DNA from: Streptomyces ficellus
GTDB lineage: Bacteria > Actinomycetota > Actinomycetes > Streptomycetales > Streptomycetaceae
Direction of reading: 5' to 3'
Assembly: GCF_009739905.1 (NCBI RefSeq)
Contig: NZ_CP034279.1
Span: 434,001-498,000, forward strand
DNA length: 64,000 nucleotides
Shown here: positions 1-9,246 of the stretch, in pieces
How the letters are laid out: each line of letters begins with the position of its first letter
Position numbering within the stretch: position 1 is the first letter of the stretch
Position numbers and translations under genes: made by a program
Notes under the pieces: generated by a model
Told to the model about the DNA's origin: nothing
What the model saw: the letters and a program-made list of their open reading frames with translations, nothing else
The model's database searches: none

Positions 1-371
1 TTCGCGGGCAGCCCCGGCGGCAGCTCCCAGCCGAGGGTGTCGTCCAGCGGGTGCAGGACGACGTCGTCGGCGAGGTCCGCCGCGGACACCTCCTCGACCG
101 CCGCCACGAGATGGTCCTTCGGGACCACCACGACCGTCGTCTCGGTATAGAGGGGGATGGCGCTCAGGTCGGTCCGGTCGATCGGCAACCGCACGAGACC
201 GGCGTCGGCGCCACCGTCCCGCAGCACGTCCGGCGCCTCGGCGGCGGACACCGGGACGAGGGTCAGCGGAACGCCGGGCAGTCGCTCGTTCCAGATCCGC
301 ACCCACTTGGTCGGCGTCACACCCGGGACGTAGGCGAGCCGGAACGACGGGGATGCATCCGAGCCTGTCAC
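1..371 (-). CDS. LysR-type substrate-binding domain protein (C-terminus outside window)
   Basis: The reading frame starts at a GTG (371-369) and runs off the left edge, so about 123 residues are visible. They begin VTGSDASPSFRLAYVPGV and go straight into the type-2 periplasmic-binding fold used as the effector domain of LysR regulators (LPGVPLTLVPV, LRDGGADAGLVRLP, HLVAAVEEVSAADLAD). No DNA-binding helix-turn-helix precedes this domain in the frame. It therefore looks like a stand-alone effector-binding protein, a type that occurs next to DUF5997 genes in Streptomyces. It is divergent from the DUF5997 gene with 57 bp between the two starts, so they probably share a promoter region. The ligand cannot be inferred. 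Confidence 0.75.
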   Translation of the reverse strand, partial: MTGSDASPSFRLAYVPGVTPTKWVRIWNERLPGVPLTLVPVSAAEAPDVLRDGGADAGLVRLPIDRTDLSAIPLYTETTVVVVPKDHLVAAVEEVSAADLADDVVLHPLDDTLGWELPPGLPA

Positions 372-428
372 CCCGCCAGGTTACCGGTCGTGGTCGGAGG
401 TCGTGCACACGCTCGATACCCTTGACCC

Positions 429-818
429 ATGAAGTCGCACCAGACCACCCAGACGATGAAGCCCGCCACGGCGGCGAAGAAGCTGGGTGTGTACCTCGAG
501 GCCACCCCCGCCGAATTCCAGGAGGGTGTCGTCTCCCGCGCCGAGCTCAACGCGCTCCAGACCGACCCGCCCGAGTGGCTGCGGGAGCTGCGCCGCACCG
601 GTCCGCACCCCCGGCCGGTGGTCGCGGCCAAGCTGGGCGTGTCCATCTCCGGTCTCGCCCGCGGCGGCGTCACCGAGGCGCTGACCACCGAGCAGATCGA
701 GGCGCTGAAGGCGGAGAGCCCCGAGTGGCTGGTGCGGGAGCGCGCGGTCCAGGCCGAGGTCCGCAAGGAAGCGGCGCGGATCAAGGAGCAGCAGGACAAG
801 AAGGCGGAGGGCGCCTGA
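429..818 (+). CDS. DUF5997 family protein
   Basis: This 129-aa soluble protein matches the DUF5997 family of actinobacteria (MKPATAAKKLGVYLEATP near the N-terminus, then PEWLRELRRTGPHPRPVVAAKLGVSISGLARGG). The repeated PEWL motif (PEWLRELR and PEWLVRER) and the KLGVSISGL segment resemble a small helical DNA-binding-type domain. The C-terminus is a charged helix rich in Lys and Glu (KEAARIKEQQDKKAEGA). It has no signal peptide or membrane segment. The function is unknown; its partner appears to be the divergent LysR effector-domain gene. Confidence 0.8.
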   Translation: MKSHQTTQTMKPATAAKKLGVYLEATPAEFQEGVVSRAELNALQTDPPEWLRELRRTGPHPRPVVAAKLGVSISGLARGGVTEALTTEQIEALKAESPEWLVRERAVQAEVRKEAARIKEQQDKKAEGA

Positions 819-935
819 GGGAGCCCGCGGGCAGGGGCCGCCCGGTCGCCCGGTCCGACGGGCGGCACGCGCCGGACGAGCCTAGGTTGGAGGCGTGCCG
901 GTCCCGGTCACGCCCGTGAGGTGAGGTGAGGAAGA

Positions 936-1412
936 GTGCGCGCACATGATCTCGCCGAGCCCTATCCGTACGTCACCACGGACGACGACGCCCTCGACGC
1001 GGCGCGGCTGCTCGCCGAGAACTCGCTGCCGGCCCTGCTGGTCCTGGACGCGGACGGACTCCCGCACGCCATCGTGCCCGGTTCGCAACTGCTGAGACGG
1101 CTGGTCCCCGCGTACGCGGTCGACGACCCGCTGCTGGCGTCCACCGTGGACGACCGGGAGGTCGCCGAGAGCCTGGCGGGCCTCACGGTCGCCGAGTGGG
1201 TGCCGCGGCGGCTCTTCCCGCCGCCGTACGTCGGTCCGGACGCCACGGCCATGGAGGTCGCGGCGCTCATGTCCCGTACGCACAGTCCGCTGGTCGCGGT
1301 GATCGAGCGCGAGGGCGACGGCCGGGTCCGGCTCCTGGGCACCGTGACCGCCGCCCGCCTCGTGCGCTACCTCCTGGTCCGGCTCGGCCGGAGCGGCGAC
1401 GCGCACACCTGA
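936..1412 (+). CDS. CBS domain-containing protein
   Basis: This 158-aa protein holds a pair of CBS motifs. The first is around residues 5-60 (AEPYPYVTTDDDALDAARLL, then LPALLVLDADGLPHAIV). The second is around residues 95-150 (PPPYVGPDATAMEVAALMSR, then SPLVAVIEREGDGRVRLLGTVTAARLVRYLL). Tandem CBS modules bind adenine nucleotides and act as energy or redox sensors. The GTG start at 936 is chosen because GAGGTGAGG lies just upstream. It has no fused catalytic or transport domain. The next gene (MpaB-type oxygenase) is on the same strand 45 bp downstream, so the two may be co-transcribed. Confidence 0.8.
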   Translation: MRAHDLAEPYPYVTTDDDALDAARLLAENSLPALLVLDADGLPHAIVPGSQLLRRLVPAYAVDDPLLASTVDDREVAESLAGLTVAEWVPRRLFPPPYVGPDATAMEVAALMSRTHSPLVAVIEREGDGRVRLLGTVTAARLVRYLLVRLGRSGDAHT

Positions 1413-1457
1413 CTCCGGGGGCTCCCGCCCGGCCCGCGCCGGGCGGATACTGGCCGC

Positions 1458-2318
1458 ATGGACACCCTCCGGGAACGTCTGGGCCGTGGTCTGTTCACCC
1501 GTGTCGCGGGCCCGGCCGGGCCGGTCAACCGGGCCCGGATCCACGGCACGCCGGGGCCCCGGTGGTTCGGCCCCGAGCGGCCGATCCGCGTCGTCCACGG
1601 CGACGCGTCGATGTTCATCGGCGGGCTGCGGGCGCTGTTGCTGCAGTCCCTGCACCCGCTGGCCATGGCGGCGGTGGCGGCCCACTCCGGCTACCGGGGC
1701 GATCCGTGGGGGCGCCTCCAGCGCACCAGCACCTTCCTCGCCATGACGACGTACGGCACCGCCGACGACGCGCAGCGGGCGGTCGACCAGGTGCGGGCGG
1801 TGCACGAGCGGGTGCGGGGCACGACCGCTCGTGGCGAGGCGTACCACGCCGCCGATCCGCACCTGCTGGCCTGGGTGCACGTCGCCGAGGTCGACAGCTT
1901 CCTGACCGCCCACCAGCGCTTCGGCGCCCATCCGCTGGACGCCGCCGGCTGTGACGCGTACGTCGCCGACACCGCGCGGGTCGCGGCCGCGCTCGGGGTG
2001 GTCGATCCGCCGCGCGACCGGGCCGCGCTGGCCGCCCGGCTGGCCGCGTACCGCCCGGAGCTGCGGGCCACGCGGGAGGCGCGGGAGGCCGCCCGGTTCA
2101 TCCTGCTGCGCCCGCCGCTGCCGTGGGTGGCCCGGCCGCCGTACGCGGTGCTCGCCGCGAACGCGGTGTCCACCCTGCCGCCGTGGGCGCGGCGGCAGCT
2201 CGGGCTGCCCCGGGTGCCGGGGGTGGAGGAGACCGTCGTACGGGCCTCCGGGCATGCGCTGACCAGCACGATCCGGTGGGCGATGAGCTCTGCCCCGCCG
2301 CCCGCCCGGCCGTCCTGA
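1458..2318 (+). CDS. MpaB-family (DUF2236) oxygenase
   Basis: This 286-aa protein belongs to the ER-bound oxygenase MpaB / DUF2236 family, whose characterised relatives are haem-b oxygenases such as latex-clearing protein. The family signature is visible: the His in LLLQSLHPLAMAAVAAHSGY, the R-T-S-TFLAMTTYG helix, and HLLAWVHVAEVDSFL with a second conserved His. These histidines are the expected haem ligands. There is no signal peptide. The ATG at 1458 follows the CBS gene by 45 bp. The substrate is unknown. Confidence 0.8.
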   Translation: MDTLRERLGRGLFTRVAGPAGPVNRARIHGTPGPRWFGPERPIRVVHGDASMFIGGLRALLLQSLHPLAMAAVAAHSGYRGDPWGRLQRTSTFLAMTTYGTADDAQRAVDQVRAVHERVRGTTARGEAYHAADPHLLAWVHVAEVDSFLTAHQRFGAHPLDAAGCDAYVADTARVAAALGVVDPPRDRAALAARLAAYRPELRATREAREAARFILLRPPLPWVARPPYAVLAANAVSTLPPWARRQLGLPRVPGVEETVVRASGHALTSTIRWAMSSAPPPARPS

Positions 2319-2519
2319 GCGGGCCCGACTTCCGGAAAATCGCCGCGGGAGGCGGGTGTCCGGCCGTGCGCTGGGCATGCCCCACGGGAACACCCTTGCG
2401 GACCTCCGCGGAGGGGCAGTCGTACGGAAGGCGGTCGGCGGGCGATCATCTCCCCGTACTGATCGCAGCGACCCGATGGCCGGCGGACTCACCGCCGGCG
2501 GACATGGAGGAGTGGACGG

Positions 2520-4160
2520 ATGCCGAACGAGCGCGCGGGGCGGCCGGCGCGGCCGGAGGACCTCGTCGATGTGGCCCGGCTGGTGACCGCGTACTACGCA
2601 CTGCACCCGGACCCGGCCGAGCCGGGCCAGCGCGTCACCTTCGGGACGTCCGGGCACCGCGGGTCGTCCCTGGCCGGGGCGTTCAACGAGGACCACATCG
2701 CGGCGACGAGCCAGGCGATCTGCGAGTACCGGGCCGGGCAGGGCATCGACGGCCCGCTGTTCCTCGGCGCGGACACCCACGCGCTGTCGGAGCCGGCCCG
2801 GGTGACCGCCGTCGAGGTGTTCGCGGCCAACGGGGTGACCGTCCTCGTGGACGCCGCCGACGGCTACACCCCGACCCCGGCGGTGTCCCACGCGATCCTC
2901 ACGCACAACCGGGGGCGCGCCACGGGCCTCGCCGACGGTGTGGTGGTCACCCCCTCGCACAATCCGCCGGGCGACGGCGGGTTCAAATACAACCCGCCGA
3001 ACGGCGGGCCGGCCGGCTCCGGGGCGACCGGCTGGATCCAGGAGCGGGCCAACGAGATCATCACGGGCGGCCTCAAGGACGTGCGGCGGCTGCCGTACGC
3101 GCGGGCGCTGGCCGCCCCGACGACGGGGCGGTACGACTTCCTCGGCACGTACGTGCGGGACCTGCCGTCCGTGCTCGACCTGGACGCCGTGCGGGTGGCG
3201 GGCGTGCGGATCGGCGCGGACCCGCTGGGCGGCGCCTCCGTCGCGTACTGGGGGCGGATCGCCGAGGAACACCGGCTCGACCTGACCGTGGTGAACCCGG
3301 CGACCGACCCCACCTGGCGGTTCATGACCCTGGACTGGGACGGGAAGATCCGGATGGACTGCTCGTCGCCGCACGCGATGGCGTCGCTGATCGAGGGGCG
3401 CGACCGGTTCCAGATCGCCACGGGCAACGACGCGGACGCCGACCGGCACGGGATCGTGACGCCGGACGGCGGTCTGATGAACCCCAACCACTACCTGGCC
3501 GTCGCCATCGGCCACCTGTTCCGCCACCGTGAGCGGTGGCCCTCCGAAGCCGGGGTCGGCAAGACCCTGGTGTCGTCCGGGATGATCGACCGGGTGGCCG
3601 CCGACCTCGGGCGGCCGCTGGTCGAAGTTCCCGTCGGGTTCAAGTGGTTCGTGGACGGGCTGGCCGGCGGAACACTCGGCTTCGGTGGCGAGGAGTCCGC
3701 GGGCGCGTCCTTCCTGCGCCGGGACGGCTCGGTGTGGACCACCGACAAGGACGGCATCGTCCTGGCGCTGCTCGCGTCGGAGATCCTGGCCGTGTCGGGG
3801 CGGTCGCCCAGTGAGCACTACGCGTCGCTCACCGCGCGGTTCGGCGAACCGGCGTACGCCCGGGTCGACGCGCCCGCGACCCGGGAGGAGAAGGCCGTTC
3901 TGGGCCGCCTCTCCCCCGCGCAGGTGACGGCCGGCAGCCTCGCCGGCGAGCCGGTCACCTCCGTGCTGACGGAGGCTCCCGGCAACGGGGCGGCCATCGG
4001 CGGGATCAAGGTGACCACGGAGAACGCCTGGTTCGCCGCGCGGCCTTCGGGCACGGAGGACGTGTACAAGGTGTACGCCGAGTCCTTCCTCGGGCCCGAA
4101 CACCTGGGCCGGGTGCAGGAGGAGGCCCGCGCGGTCGTCTCGGCCGCGCTGAACGCCTGA
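2520..4160 (+). CDS. pgm: Phosphoglucomutase, alpha-D-glucose-phosphate specific
   Basis: This 546-aa enzyme interconverts glucose 1-phosphate and glucose 6-phosphate, linking glycogen, trehalose and cell-wall precursor pools to glycolysis. Hallmarks of the phosphohexomutase family are present. [12 protein letters not shown] carries the phosphoserine. [10 protein letters not shown] is the metal-binding loop. The sugar-binding loop is [12 protein letters not shown]. The C-terminal phosphate loop is [17 protein letters not shown]. Length and the N-terminal block [20 protein letters not shown] fit the Pgm type rather than phosphomannomutase. The start is supported by AGGAG 8-10 nt upstream of ATG 2520. 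A strong hairpin follows the gene. Confidence 0.95.
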   Translation: MPNERAGRPARPEDLVDVARLVTAYYALHPDPAEPGQRVTFGTSGHRGSSLAGAFNEDHIAATSQAICEYRAGQGIDGPLFLGADTHALSEPARVTAVEVFAANGVTVLVDAADGYTPTPAVSHAILTHNRGRATGLADGVVVTPSHNPPGDGGFKYNPPNGGPAGSGATGWIQERANEIITGGLKDVRRLPYARALAAPTTGRYDFLGTYVRDLPSVLDLDAVRVAGVRIGADPLGGASVAYWGRIAEEHRLDLTVVNPATDPTWRFMTLDWDGKIRMDCSSPHAMASLIEGRDRFQIATGNDADADRHGIVTPDGGLMNPNHYLAVAIGHLFRHRERWPSEAGVGKTLVSSGMIDRVAADLGRPLVEVPVGFKWFVDGLAGGTLGFGGEESAGASFLRRDGSVWTTDKDGIVLALLASEILAVSGRSPSEHYASLTARFGEPAYARVDAPATREEKAVLGRLSPAQVTAGSLAGEPVTSVLTEAPGNGAAIGGIKVTTENAWFAARPSGTEDVYKVYAESFLGPEHLGRVQEEARAVVSAALNA

Positions 4161-4232
4161 CCGCCCGACCGCCCGACCGCCTTCCGCCCCGAGTCCGTCG
4201 CGGCCTTCGCGGTTCCGCCCGAGTAGCCCTTT

Positions 4233-4266
4233 CCGGCCGGTGGTTCGTCCCCGAACCACCGGCCGG
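4233..4266 (+). terminator. Strong hairpin terminator after pgm
   Basis: A perfect 15-bp inverted repeat (4233-4247 and 4252-4266) encloses a 4-nt TCCC loop. It lies 72 bp past the pgm stop and upstream of the conservon. No U-tract follows, as is usual for streptomycete terminators. Confidence 0.8.
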
Positions 4267-4352
4267 CGTGTTTCCCGTACCCGTGAGCGGCCCGCGGTGA
4301 ATACCACGTTCCGCATGCACAAGCAACCTCTCCGTCACCCGACTTGGCTGGT

Positions 4353-4358
4353 TATGAT
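4353..4358 (+). promoter_or_regulatory. Candidate -10 element upstream of the conservon
   Basis: TATGAT is an unusually AT-rich hexamer for this sequence. It lies downstream of the pgm terminator and about 110 bp before the chosen cvnA start. No convincing -35 hexamer is visible at 17-19 bp, so this is only a candidate. If it is used, the start codon at 4344 that opens the reading frame cannot be the real start. Confidence 0.3.
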
Positions 4359-4466
4359 CGGCACCCGCACGCGTCACCGGCGTCGGACCGGCCGTCCCCC
4401 ACGCCCTCACCCGGGCGGTGCCGGTCCGGGTCGCCGGCCTGTCCCCGCTCACCGCTCCGAGGGCTG

Positions 4467-6770
4467 ATGTCTTCCATGGAACCCGAAGGTCCGCGCGCCC
4501 GGCCGGTCCTCCGCCGGCCGCGCACCGTGCGCCTGCGCACCCTGCTCATCCTGCTGGCGCTGGTCCCCACCGTGGCGATGGGCACCCACGTCGCCGTGAC
4601 CGCGGAACGGCTGCTGGCGCAGTCCCGGCACCTGCGCGACGACGTGGCGGCGGGCGAGCGGATCGGCATGCCCCTGCACACCCTCATGACGGAGATGCAG
4701 ACCGAGCGGACGATGACCGCCGCGCGCTGGGCGGGCACCGACGTCCCCGAGGAGGCGCTGCGCGCCCAGCGCGCCGCCACGGACACCGCCGCGGAATCGT
4801 TCCGCCACTCGTCGGCGGCCGCCGGCCCGGGGACCGAGGAGTCGGACCGGCGCCTGGTGGAGGTCATCAAGGGCCTCGACGACCTGGACGCCCACCGCGA
4901 GCGCGCCGACGCGCGGATCGGCAGCGCGGACGGCCTGGTCGTCTTCTACAGCGACCTCATCGGCCAGATGATCCGCTACTTCCAGGACGGGTTCAGCCAC
5001 ACGGACGACGCCGGGCTCACGGCGGAGAGCCGGGTCGTCGTCACGATGTTCACGGCCACCGAGATGACGGCCCAGGAGGACACGATCCTGGCGCTCGCCG
5101 GTCCGTCCAGGGAGCTGTCCACGCGCCGGTTCGCCGACTTCGTCAACGCGGTCGGAGCCCACCGCCACCTGTACGACCGGTGGATCGTGCCGTTCCTGCC
5201 CACCGCCGACGCCGACCGCTACTCGGAGATCACCGGCTCGGTCCCCTGGACGGTCAAGACCCGCGTCGAGAACGCGATCCTGTCCGACCACGAGGACACC
5301 GACGCCGGCAAGGGGCTGCCCCGGGAGATCGACGACTGGGCGGCCGCGCACCGGACGTGGTCGGCGCAGCTCGACGCGCTCAACACCAGCCGCACGCGGG
5401 CCCTGCTCACCCACGGGAACGCCCGGGCCACGGAGCTGGAGACGGAGGTCGCGTGGCTGATCGGGGGCGGCGGCGGCGCGCTGCTGATCGTCACGGTGGT
5501 GGTCGTGTTCACCACCCGCTCGGTGCTGCGCCGGCTGCGCGTGCTGCACGACCGCACGGTGACCGTCGCCGAGGAGACCCTGCCGGACGTCGTGGCGCGG
5601 CTCCAGCAGGGCCGGCCCGTCGACGCCGCGGCGCTGCCCTCGGTGGGCGGCGAGCCGGACGAGGTGGGCCGGGTCGGCGACGCGTTCGCGCGGGCCGTGG
5701 CCGTGTCCGTCGAGGGGCACCGGCAGCTGGCGGCGGAGCGTCATGGCTTCGGCCTGTTCGCCTCGGGCATCGCCTCCCGGACGGGCAACCTGGTCAGCCG
5801 TCAGCTGGCCCTGACCGAGGAGCTCCAGGACAGGTTCGGGAGCGACGAGGCGCTGTTGGCGCAGCTGATGCGGTCCGACCAGCTGACGGTGGGGATGCGG
5901 CGGCAGATCGAGAACCTGCTCATCCTCTCGGGCGGCGAGATCCCCGACCCGCACACCGAGCCCATGCGCGTCGCCGACCTGCTGCGGGAGGCCGCCGCGG
6001 AGGTCGAGGACTTCCGGCGGATCGAGCGCCAGGCGCTGGACGAGATCAGCGTGGAACCGCGGGTCATCAGCCAGATCAGCCACCTTCTCGCCGAACTGCT
6101 GGACAACGCGACCCGGTTCTCGCCGCCGCGCTCGAAGGTCGTCATCCGCGCCGAGCTGGTGGCCGACGGCCTGTCGGTCGAGATCGAGGACCGGGGCCCG
6201 CGGGTGACGCCCGCGAGGTACGAGGAGATGAACGGGCGGCTGCACTCGGCGCCGCCGTACTCCGTCCTGGCGGAGAACGCGCACCGGCTGGGCCTCTTCG
6301 TGGTCGGGCACCTCGCCGACCGGCTCGGGGCCACCGTCACCCTGCGCCGATCCGTCTACGGCGGCACCTCCGCGGTGGTGATCGTCCCCCGCGGGCTGCT
6401 GGTGGCGACCGAGCGCGAGCACGAGCCGGCGGCCGCCCCCGCGCCCACGGCCGTCGTCGCCCCCGCGCCCGCGGCGGCCGCCGCTCCCGCCGCCCTCCCG
6501 ACCGGCGAGGCCGGCCCGCTGCCGGTCCGCCGGGCGACGCCGCCCCGGCCGACGCCCGCCCTGCCCGCCGCGCGCGACGGCGCCGCGCGCCCGGCGCTGC
6601 CCGAGCGCGTTCCGCAGACCCATATGGCCGAGCAGCTGCGCGAGCCGCGCGCGGCGGAGACGGCGGCCGCCCCGGACGCGGCGACGCCCCAGGAGGTCGC
6701 GGACGCCTGGGACGACTACGAACAGGGGACCCGGACAGTGGAAATCGAACTCCGACAGGAACAGCCATGA
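4467..6770 (+). CDS. cvnA: Conservon sensor histidine kinase-like protein CvnA (NIT domain)
   Basis: This protein has about 767 residues. The first membrane helix is TLLILLALVPTVAMG (residues 25-40). A long extracytoplasmic nitrate/nitrite-sensing-type helical domain (about 50-320) follows, then a second helix (GGGGALLIVTVVVVF, about 335-350). A HAMP-like linker precedes an HATPase_c domain with N-box LLAELLDNATRFSPP and a degenerate G-box. The phosphoacceptor His motif is not obvious, as is usual in conservon sensors. The last 120 residues are a Pro/Ala-rich tail. ATG 4467 has GAGGG close upstream; ATG 4476 is an alternative with better spacing. The stop overlaps cvnB by 4 nt, so the operon is translationally coupled. 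Confidence 0.9.
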   Translation: MSSMEPEGPRARPVLRRPRTVRLRTLLILLALVPTVAMGTHVAVTAERLLAQSRHLRDDVAAGERIGMPLHTLMTEMQTERTMTAARWAGTDVPEEALRAQRAATDTAAESFRHSSAAAGPGTEESDRRLVEVIKGLDDLDAHRERADARIGSADGLVVFYSDLIGQMIRYFQDGFSHTDDAGLTAESRVVVTMFTATEMTAQEDTILALAGPSRELSTRRFADFVNAVGAHRHLYDRWIVPFLPTADADRYSEITGSVPWTVKTRVENAILSDHEDTDAGKGLPREIDDWAAAHRTWSAQLDALNTSRTRALLTHGNARATELETEVAWLIGGGGGALLIVTVVVVFTTRSVLRRLRVLHDRTVTVAEETLPDVVARLQQGRPVDAAALPSVGGEPDEVGRVGDAFARAVAVSVEGHRQLAAERHGFGLFASGIASRTGNLVSRQLALTEELQDRFGSDEALLAQLMRSDQLTVGMRRQIENLLILSGGEIPDPHTEPMRVADLLREAAAEVEDFRRIERQALDEISVEPRVISQISHLLAELLDNATRFSPPRSKVVIRAELVADGLSVEIEDRGPRVTPARYEEMNGRLHSAPPYSVLAENAHRLGLFVVGHLADRLGATVTLRRSVYGGTSAVVIVPRGLLVATEREHEPAAAPAPTAVVAPAPAAAAAPAALPTGEAGPLPVRRATPPRPTPALPAARDGAARPALPERVPQTHMAEQLREPRAAETAAAPDAATPQEVADAWDDYEQGTRTVEIELRQEQP

Positions 6771-7171
6771 CGACGACACCGAACGACATGATCTTTAGCG
6801 TTCTGGACAACAACCTGAGCCGGATCGCGGGCATCCAGGGCGCCGTGCTCCTCTCCAACGACGGCATCAAGCTGAGCGCGTACCTGCTGGACCGCCCCCA
6901 GGCCGAACGCATCGCGGCGGCGTCCTCCGGCATCGCGTCGACCATGAAGGCCATCTCCCGTGAGATCGACGGCGGCCGGGTGATCCGGCAGCTCGTGGAG
7001 ATGGACGACCGGTACCTGTGCATCGTCGGTTGCGGCGAGGGCAGCACGCTGATCGTCGTCACCTCCCGCAAGGCCCGGCTCGGGGAGCTGGGCGGCGAGG
7101 CGGTACGCACCGCGCAGGCGCTGGGCGAGTGGCTGGGCACCCCCGAGCGCACCCAGCCCGCCACGTCGTAA
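6767..7171 (+). CDS. cvnB: Roadblock/LC7 domain protein CvnB
   Basis: This 134-aa protein has a roadblock/LC7 fold (DMIFSVLDNNLSRIAGIQGA, LLSNDGIKLSAYLLDR, then YLCIVGCGEGSTLIVVTSRKA). In conservons this protein binds the sensor and the GTPase at the membrane, forming a complex likened to a eukaryotic G-protein-coupled system. Its ATG overlaps the cvnA stop (ATGA). Its TAA overlaps the cvnC ATG (TAATG). It is soluble with no signal sequence. Confidence 0.92.
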   Translation: MTTTPNDMIFSVLDNNLSRIAGIQGAVLLSNDGIKLSAYLLDRPQAERIAAASSGIASTMKAISREIDGGRVIRQLVEMDDRYLCIVGCGEGSTLIVVTSRKARLGELGGEAVRTAQALGEWLGTPERTQPATS

Positions 7172-7536
7172 TGCCCGACGAGCCGCGGCGTGGAAGCCGT
7201 CGCAGGACGCGGCTGTACGCCTTGACCGACGGCCGTACGGCCGCTCCGCACACCGTCCTCACGATGGACACCACCATCACGGCGGCCGTCGGCGAGGACG
7301 GCCGCGACGGCCTGCCGAGCGAGTGGCAGGCCGTGCTGGCCATGTGCCCGGCGCCCAGCGGGCGGGCCGTCGCCGAGGTCGCGGCGCGGATGGGGATGCG
7401 CCTGACACCCATGGCGCTCCTCCTCGGCGAACTCGCCGACCGCGGGCTGATCGACCACCGGCCGCCCCTGGAGGGGGCCGAGACCACCAACGTCCACCTG
7501 CTCATGAGAATCAGGGACAACCTTGACCGGATATGA
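7171..7536 (+). CDS. cvnC: DUF742 family protein CvnC
   Basis: This 121-aa DUF742 protein contains the family core RLYALTDGRT, then a winged-helix-like region (GRAVAEVAARMGMRLTPMALLLGELADRGLIDHRPP). The start is the ATG at 7171 that overlaps the cvnB TAA. The ATG at 7261 would cut off the conserved YALTDGR segment. It is the third gene of the conservon and overlaps cvnD by 14 nt. Confidence 0.9.
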   Translation: MPDEPRRGSRRRTRLYALTDGRTAAPHTVLTMDTTITAAVGEDGRDGLPSEWQAVLAMCPAPSGRAVAEVAARMGMRLTPMALLLGELADRGLIDHRPPLEGAETTNVHLLMRIRDNLDRI

Positions 7537-8113
7537 CACCCCTGCCCAGGAAGCGGCCCCCGTCAAGATCCTCGTCGCCGGTGGGTTCGGCGTCGGCAAG
7601 ACCACGCTGGTGGAGACGGTCTCCGAGATCGAGCCGTTGCGGACGGAGGAACTGCTGACCGCCGCGGGGGTCGGCGTGGACGACCTCGACGGCGTCGAGT
7701 CCAAGACGGCGACCACCGTGGCGATGGACTTCGGCCGCATCACCCTCGACGACGCCGGGGTCGTGCTCTACCTGTTCGGTACGCCGGGCCAGGAGCGCTT
7801 CTGGTTCATGTGGGACGAACTCCTGAACGGCGCGCTCGGGGCGGTCGTGCTGGTGGACACCCGCCGGCTGGACCGCAGCTTCGCGGCCGTCGACTTCTTC
7901 GAGAGCCGGGGGCTGCCCTTCGTGGTGGGGGCCAACTGCTTCCACGGCGAACAGCTCTACACGGAGGCGGAGATCAGGGCCGCCCTGCACCTGCGCGATC
8001 CGGGCACGCCGATCCTGATGCTCGACGCGCGTGCCCGGGCCGACGTGCGGGGCGCGTTGCTCGCGCTGCTGGACACGGTCATCGCCCGGGCCCGTACGGC
8101 GGCGCCCGCCTGA
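7523..8113 (+). CDS. cvnD: Conservon Ras-like GTP/ATP-binding protein CvnD
   Basis: This 196-aa P-loop GTPase of the MglA/CvnD type has G1 VAGGFGVGKTTLVETVSEIE and G3 LFGTPGQERFWFMWDEL. A conserved FVVGANCF segment stands where the specificity motif is expected. It completes the CvnA-B-C-D module, which in Streptomyces affects development, antibiotic production and other responses. Translation starts at a TTG inside the end of cvnC (14-nt overlap), so expression is coupled to cvnC. No fifth conservon gene such as a cytochrome P450 follows; the next gene begins 121 bp later. Confidence 0.92.
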   Translation: MTGYDTPAQEAAPVKILVAGGFGVGKTTLVETVSEIEPLRTEELLTAAGVGVDDLDGVESKTATTVAMDFGRITLDDAGVVLYLFGTPGQERFWFMWDELLNGALGAVVLVDTRRLDRSFAAVDFFESRGLPFVVGANCFHGEQLYTEAEIRAALHLRDPGTPILMLDARARADVRGALLALLDTVIARARTAAPA

Positions 8114-8234
8114 GCCCGCGCTCCGGGACGGCAAAGCGGCCGTCGACGCCGGTTGGCCGCTTATCGCGCCGACGCCGTCCGCCGGAGCCCCTACCATGGG
8201 CGTCCATGGCCAGCACGGGACGGAATGAGCGGCT

Positions 8235-9062
8235 TTGACCGGCAGGGTTCTCACGGAACGTCAGCTCGGGGCGCAGCTCGCCGCGCTGGGCGTGGAGCCC
8301 GGCGGGATCCTGCTGGTGCACGCCTCGTTACGGGCGGTGGGCCCCGTCCGGGGTGGCGGGCGGGCGGTGCTGCGGGCGGTGCGGGAGGCGCTCGGGCCGG
8401 ACGGCACGGTGGTGGTCCCGGCGTTCACGGCACGCAATTCGGACACCTCGTCCGGTTACCGGGAGCGCGTGCGCGGGCTCGGTGCGGCGGGGCGGGCGGC
8501 CGTGCGGGCGGCGATGCCGCCGTACGACGCGGACACCATGCCGTGCGACGCGGGGCTCGGCGTCCTGCCCGAGATCGTGCGGACGAGCCCGGGAGCGGTG
8601 CGCAGCGCCCACCCGCAGACGTCGTTCGCCGCCTTGGGGCCGCACGCCGAGAAGGTGGTGTCCGGTCACCGCCCCGACTGCCACCTGGGCGAGGATTCAC
8701 CCCTCGCGCGGATGTACGACCTGCGGGCGCGGATCCTGCTGCTGGGCGCGGGGTTCGGCAGCTGCACGGCGTTCCACCTCGGCGAGTACCGGGTGTCCGG
8801 CCCGCCGCGCCGCACGTACCGCTGTGTGGTGGCGGACGGCGGGGTGCGCCGGTGGTGGGAGTACGAGGACGTGGCGCTCGACGACGGTGACTTCGGCGCG
8901 CTGGGCGAGGACCTGGAGCGGTACGGCGGTGGCGCGGTGTGCACCGGGCGGGTGGGCGCGGCCGGTTGCCGGCTCGTGGGGGTCGCCGAGGCGGTGGACT
9001 TCGCGCGGCTGTGGTTCGCGCGCAACCGTTCGCGTACGCCGGTCGCCGCGGAGTGCCGCTGA
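8235..9062 (+). CDS. AAC(3)-family N-acetyltransferase
   Basis: This 275-aa protein of the aminoglycoside 3-N-acetyltransferase fold has the diagnostic segments LVHASLRAVGPVRGG and DGTVVVPAFT. The HLGEDSPLARMYDL motif is where family members carry the conserved His and Ser-Pro. LLLGAGFGSCTAFHLGEY is also typical. These enzymes transfer acetyl from acetyl-CoA to an amino group of aminoglycosides or other amines. Chromosomal Streptomyces copies are often of unknown substrate, so resistance should not be assumed. The start is a TTG at 8235, and the Shine-Dalgarno sequence is weak (ACGGAATGAG). Confidence 0.8.
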   Translation: MTGRVLTERQLGAQLAALGVEPGGILLVHASLRAVGPVRGGGRAVLRAVREALGPDGTVVVPAFTARNSDTSSGYRERVRGLGAAGRAAVRAAMPPYDADTMPCDAGLGVLPEIVRTSPGAVRSAHPQTSFAALGPHAEKVVSGHRPDCHLGEDSPLARMYDLRARILLLGAGFGSCTAFHLGEYRVSGPPRRTYRCVVADGGVRRWWEYEDVALDDGDFGALGEDLERYGGGAVCTGRVGAAGCRLVGVAEAVDFARLWFARNRSRTPVAAECR

Positions 9063-9196
9063 GGTTCCCCCGGCCGGGTGGCCGCCGCCGTGCGGGAAAC
9101 GCACCCGTGCGGGGCGGTGGAGCGTCCCGAAGGGCCCCGTATGGCCTACGTTTCCCCATTCGTTCGCGATGCGGCGGTTCGTGGCCGGTCCGCTCC

Positions 9197-9229
9197 GGGC
9201 AACTCTTCCGTGACCCGAGGAAGTTGCCC
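9197..9229 (+). promoter_or_regulatory. Leader hairpin just upstream of the glycosidase start
   Basis: GGGCAACTcttcc at 9197-9209 can pair with GGAAGTTGCCC at 9219-9229 (11 bp with a 2-nt bulge). The hairpin ends 17 nt before the GTG at 9247, beside the G-rich ribosome site. It could modulate translation. There is no match to a riboswitch class I recognise. Confidence 0.3.
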
Positions 9230-9246
9230 TGGACCGTGGGGGGACC

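Noticed and set aside
882..4322. Very long minus-strand open frame (over 1,100 codons) across several real genes
   Set aside because: It lies opposite the CBS, MpaB and pgm genes and has the low-complexity Arg/Gly/Pro composition typical of antisense frames in high-GC DNA. No family motif is seen.
8235..9062. Aminoglycoside resistance gene in a resistance island
   Set aside because: The protein has the AAC(3) fold, but there is no mobile element or other resistance gene close by. Chromosomal family members often have unknown substrates.
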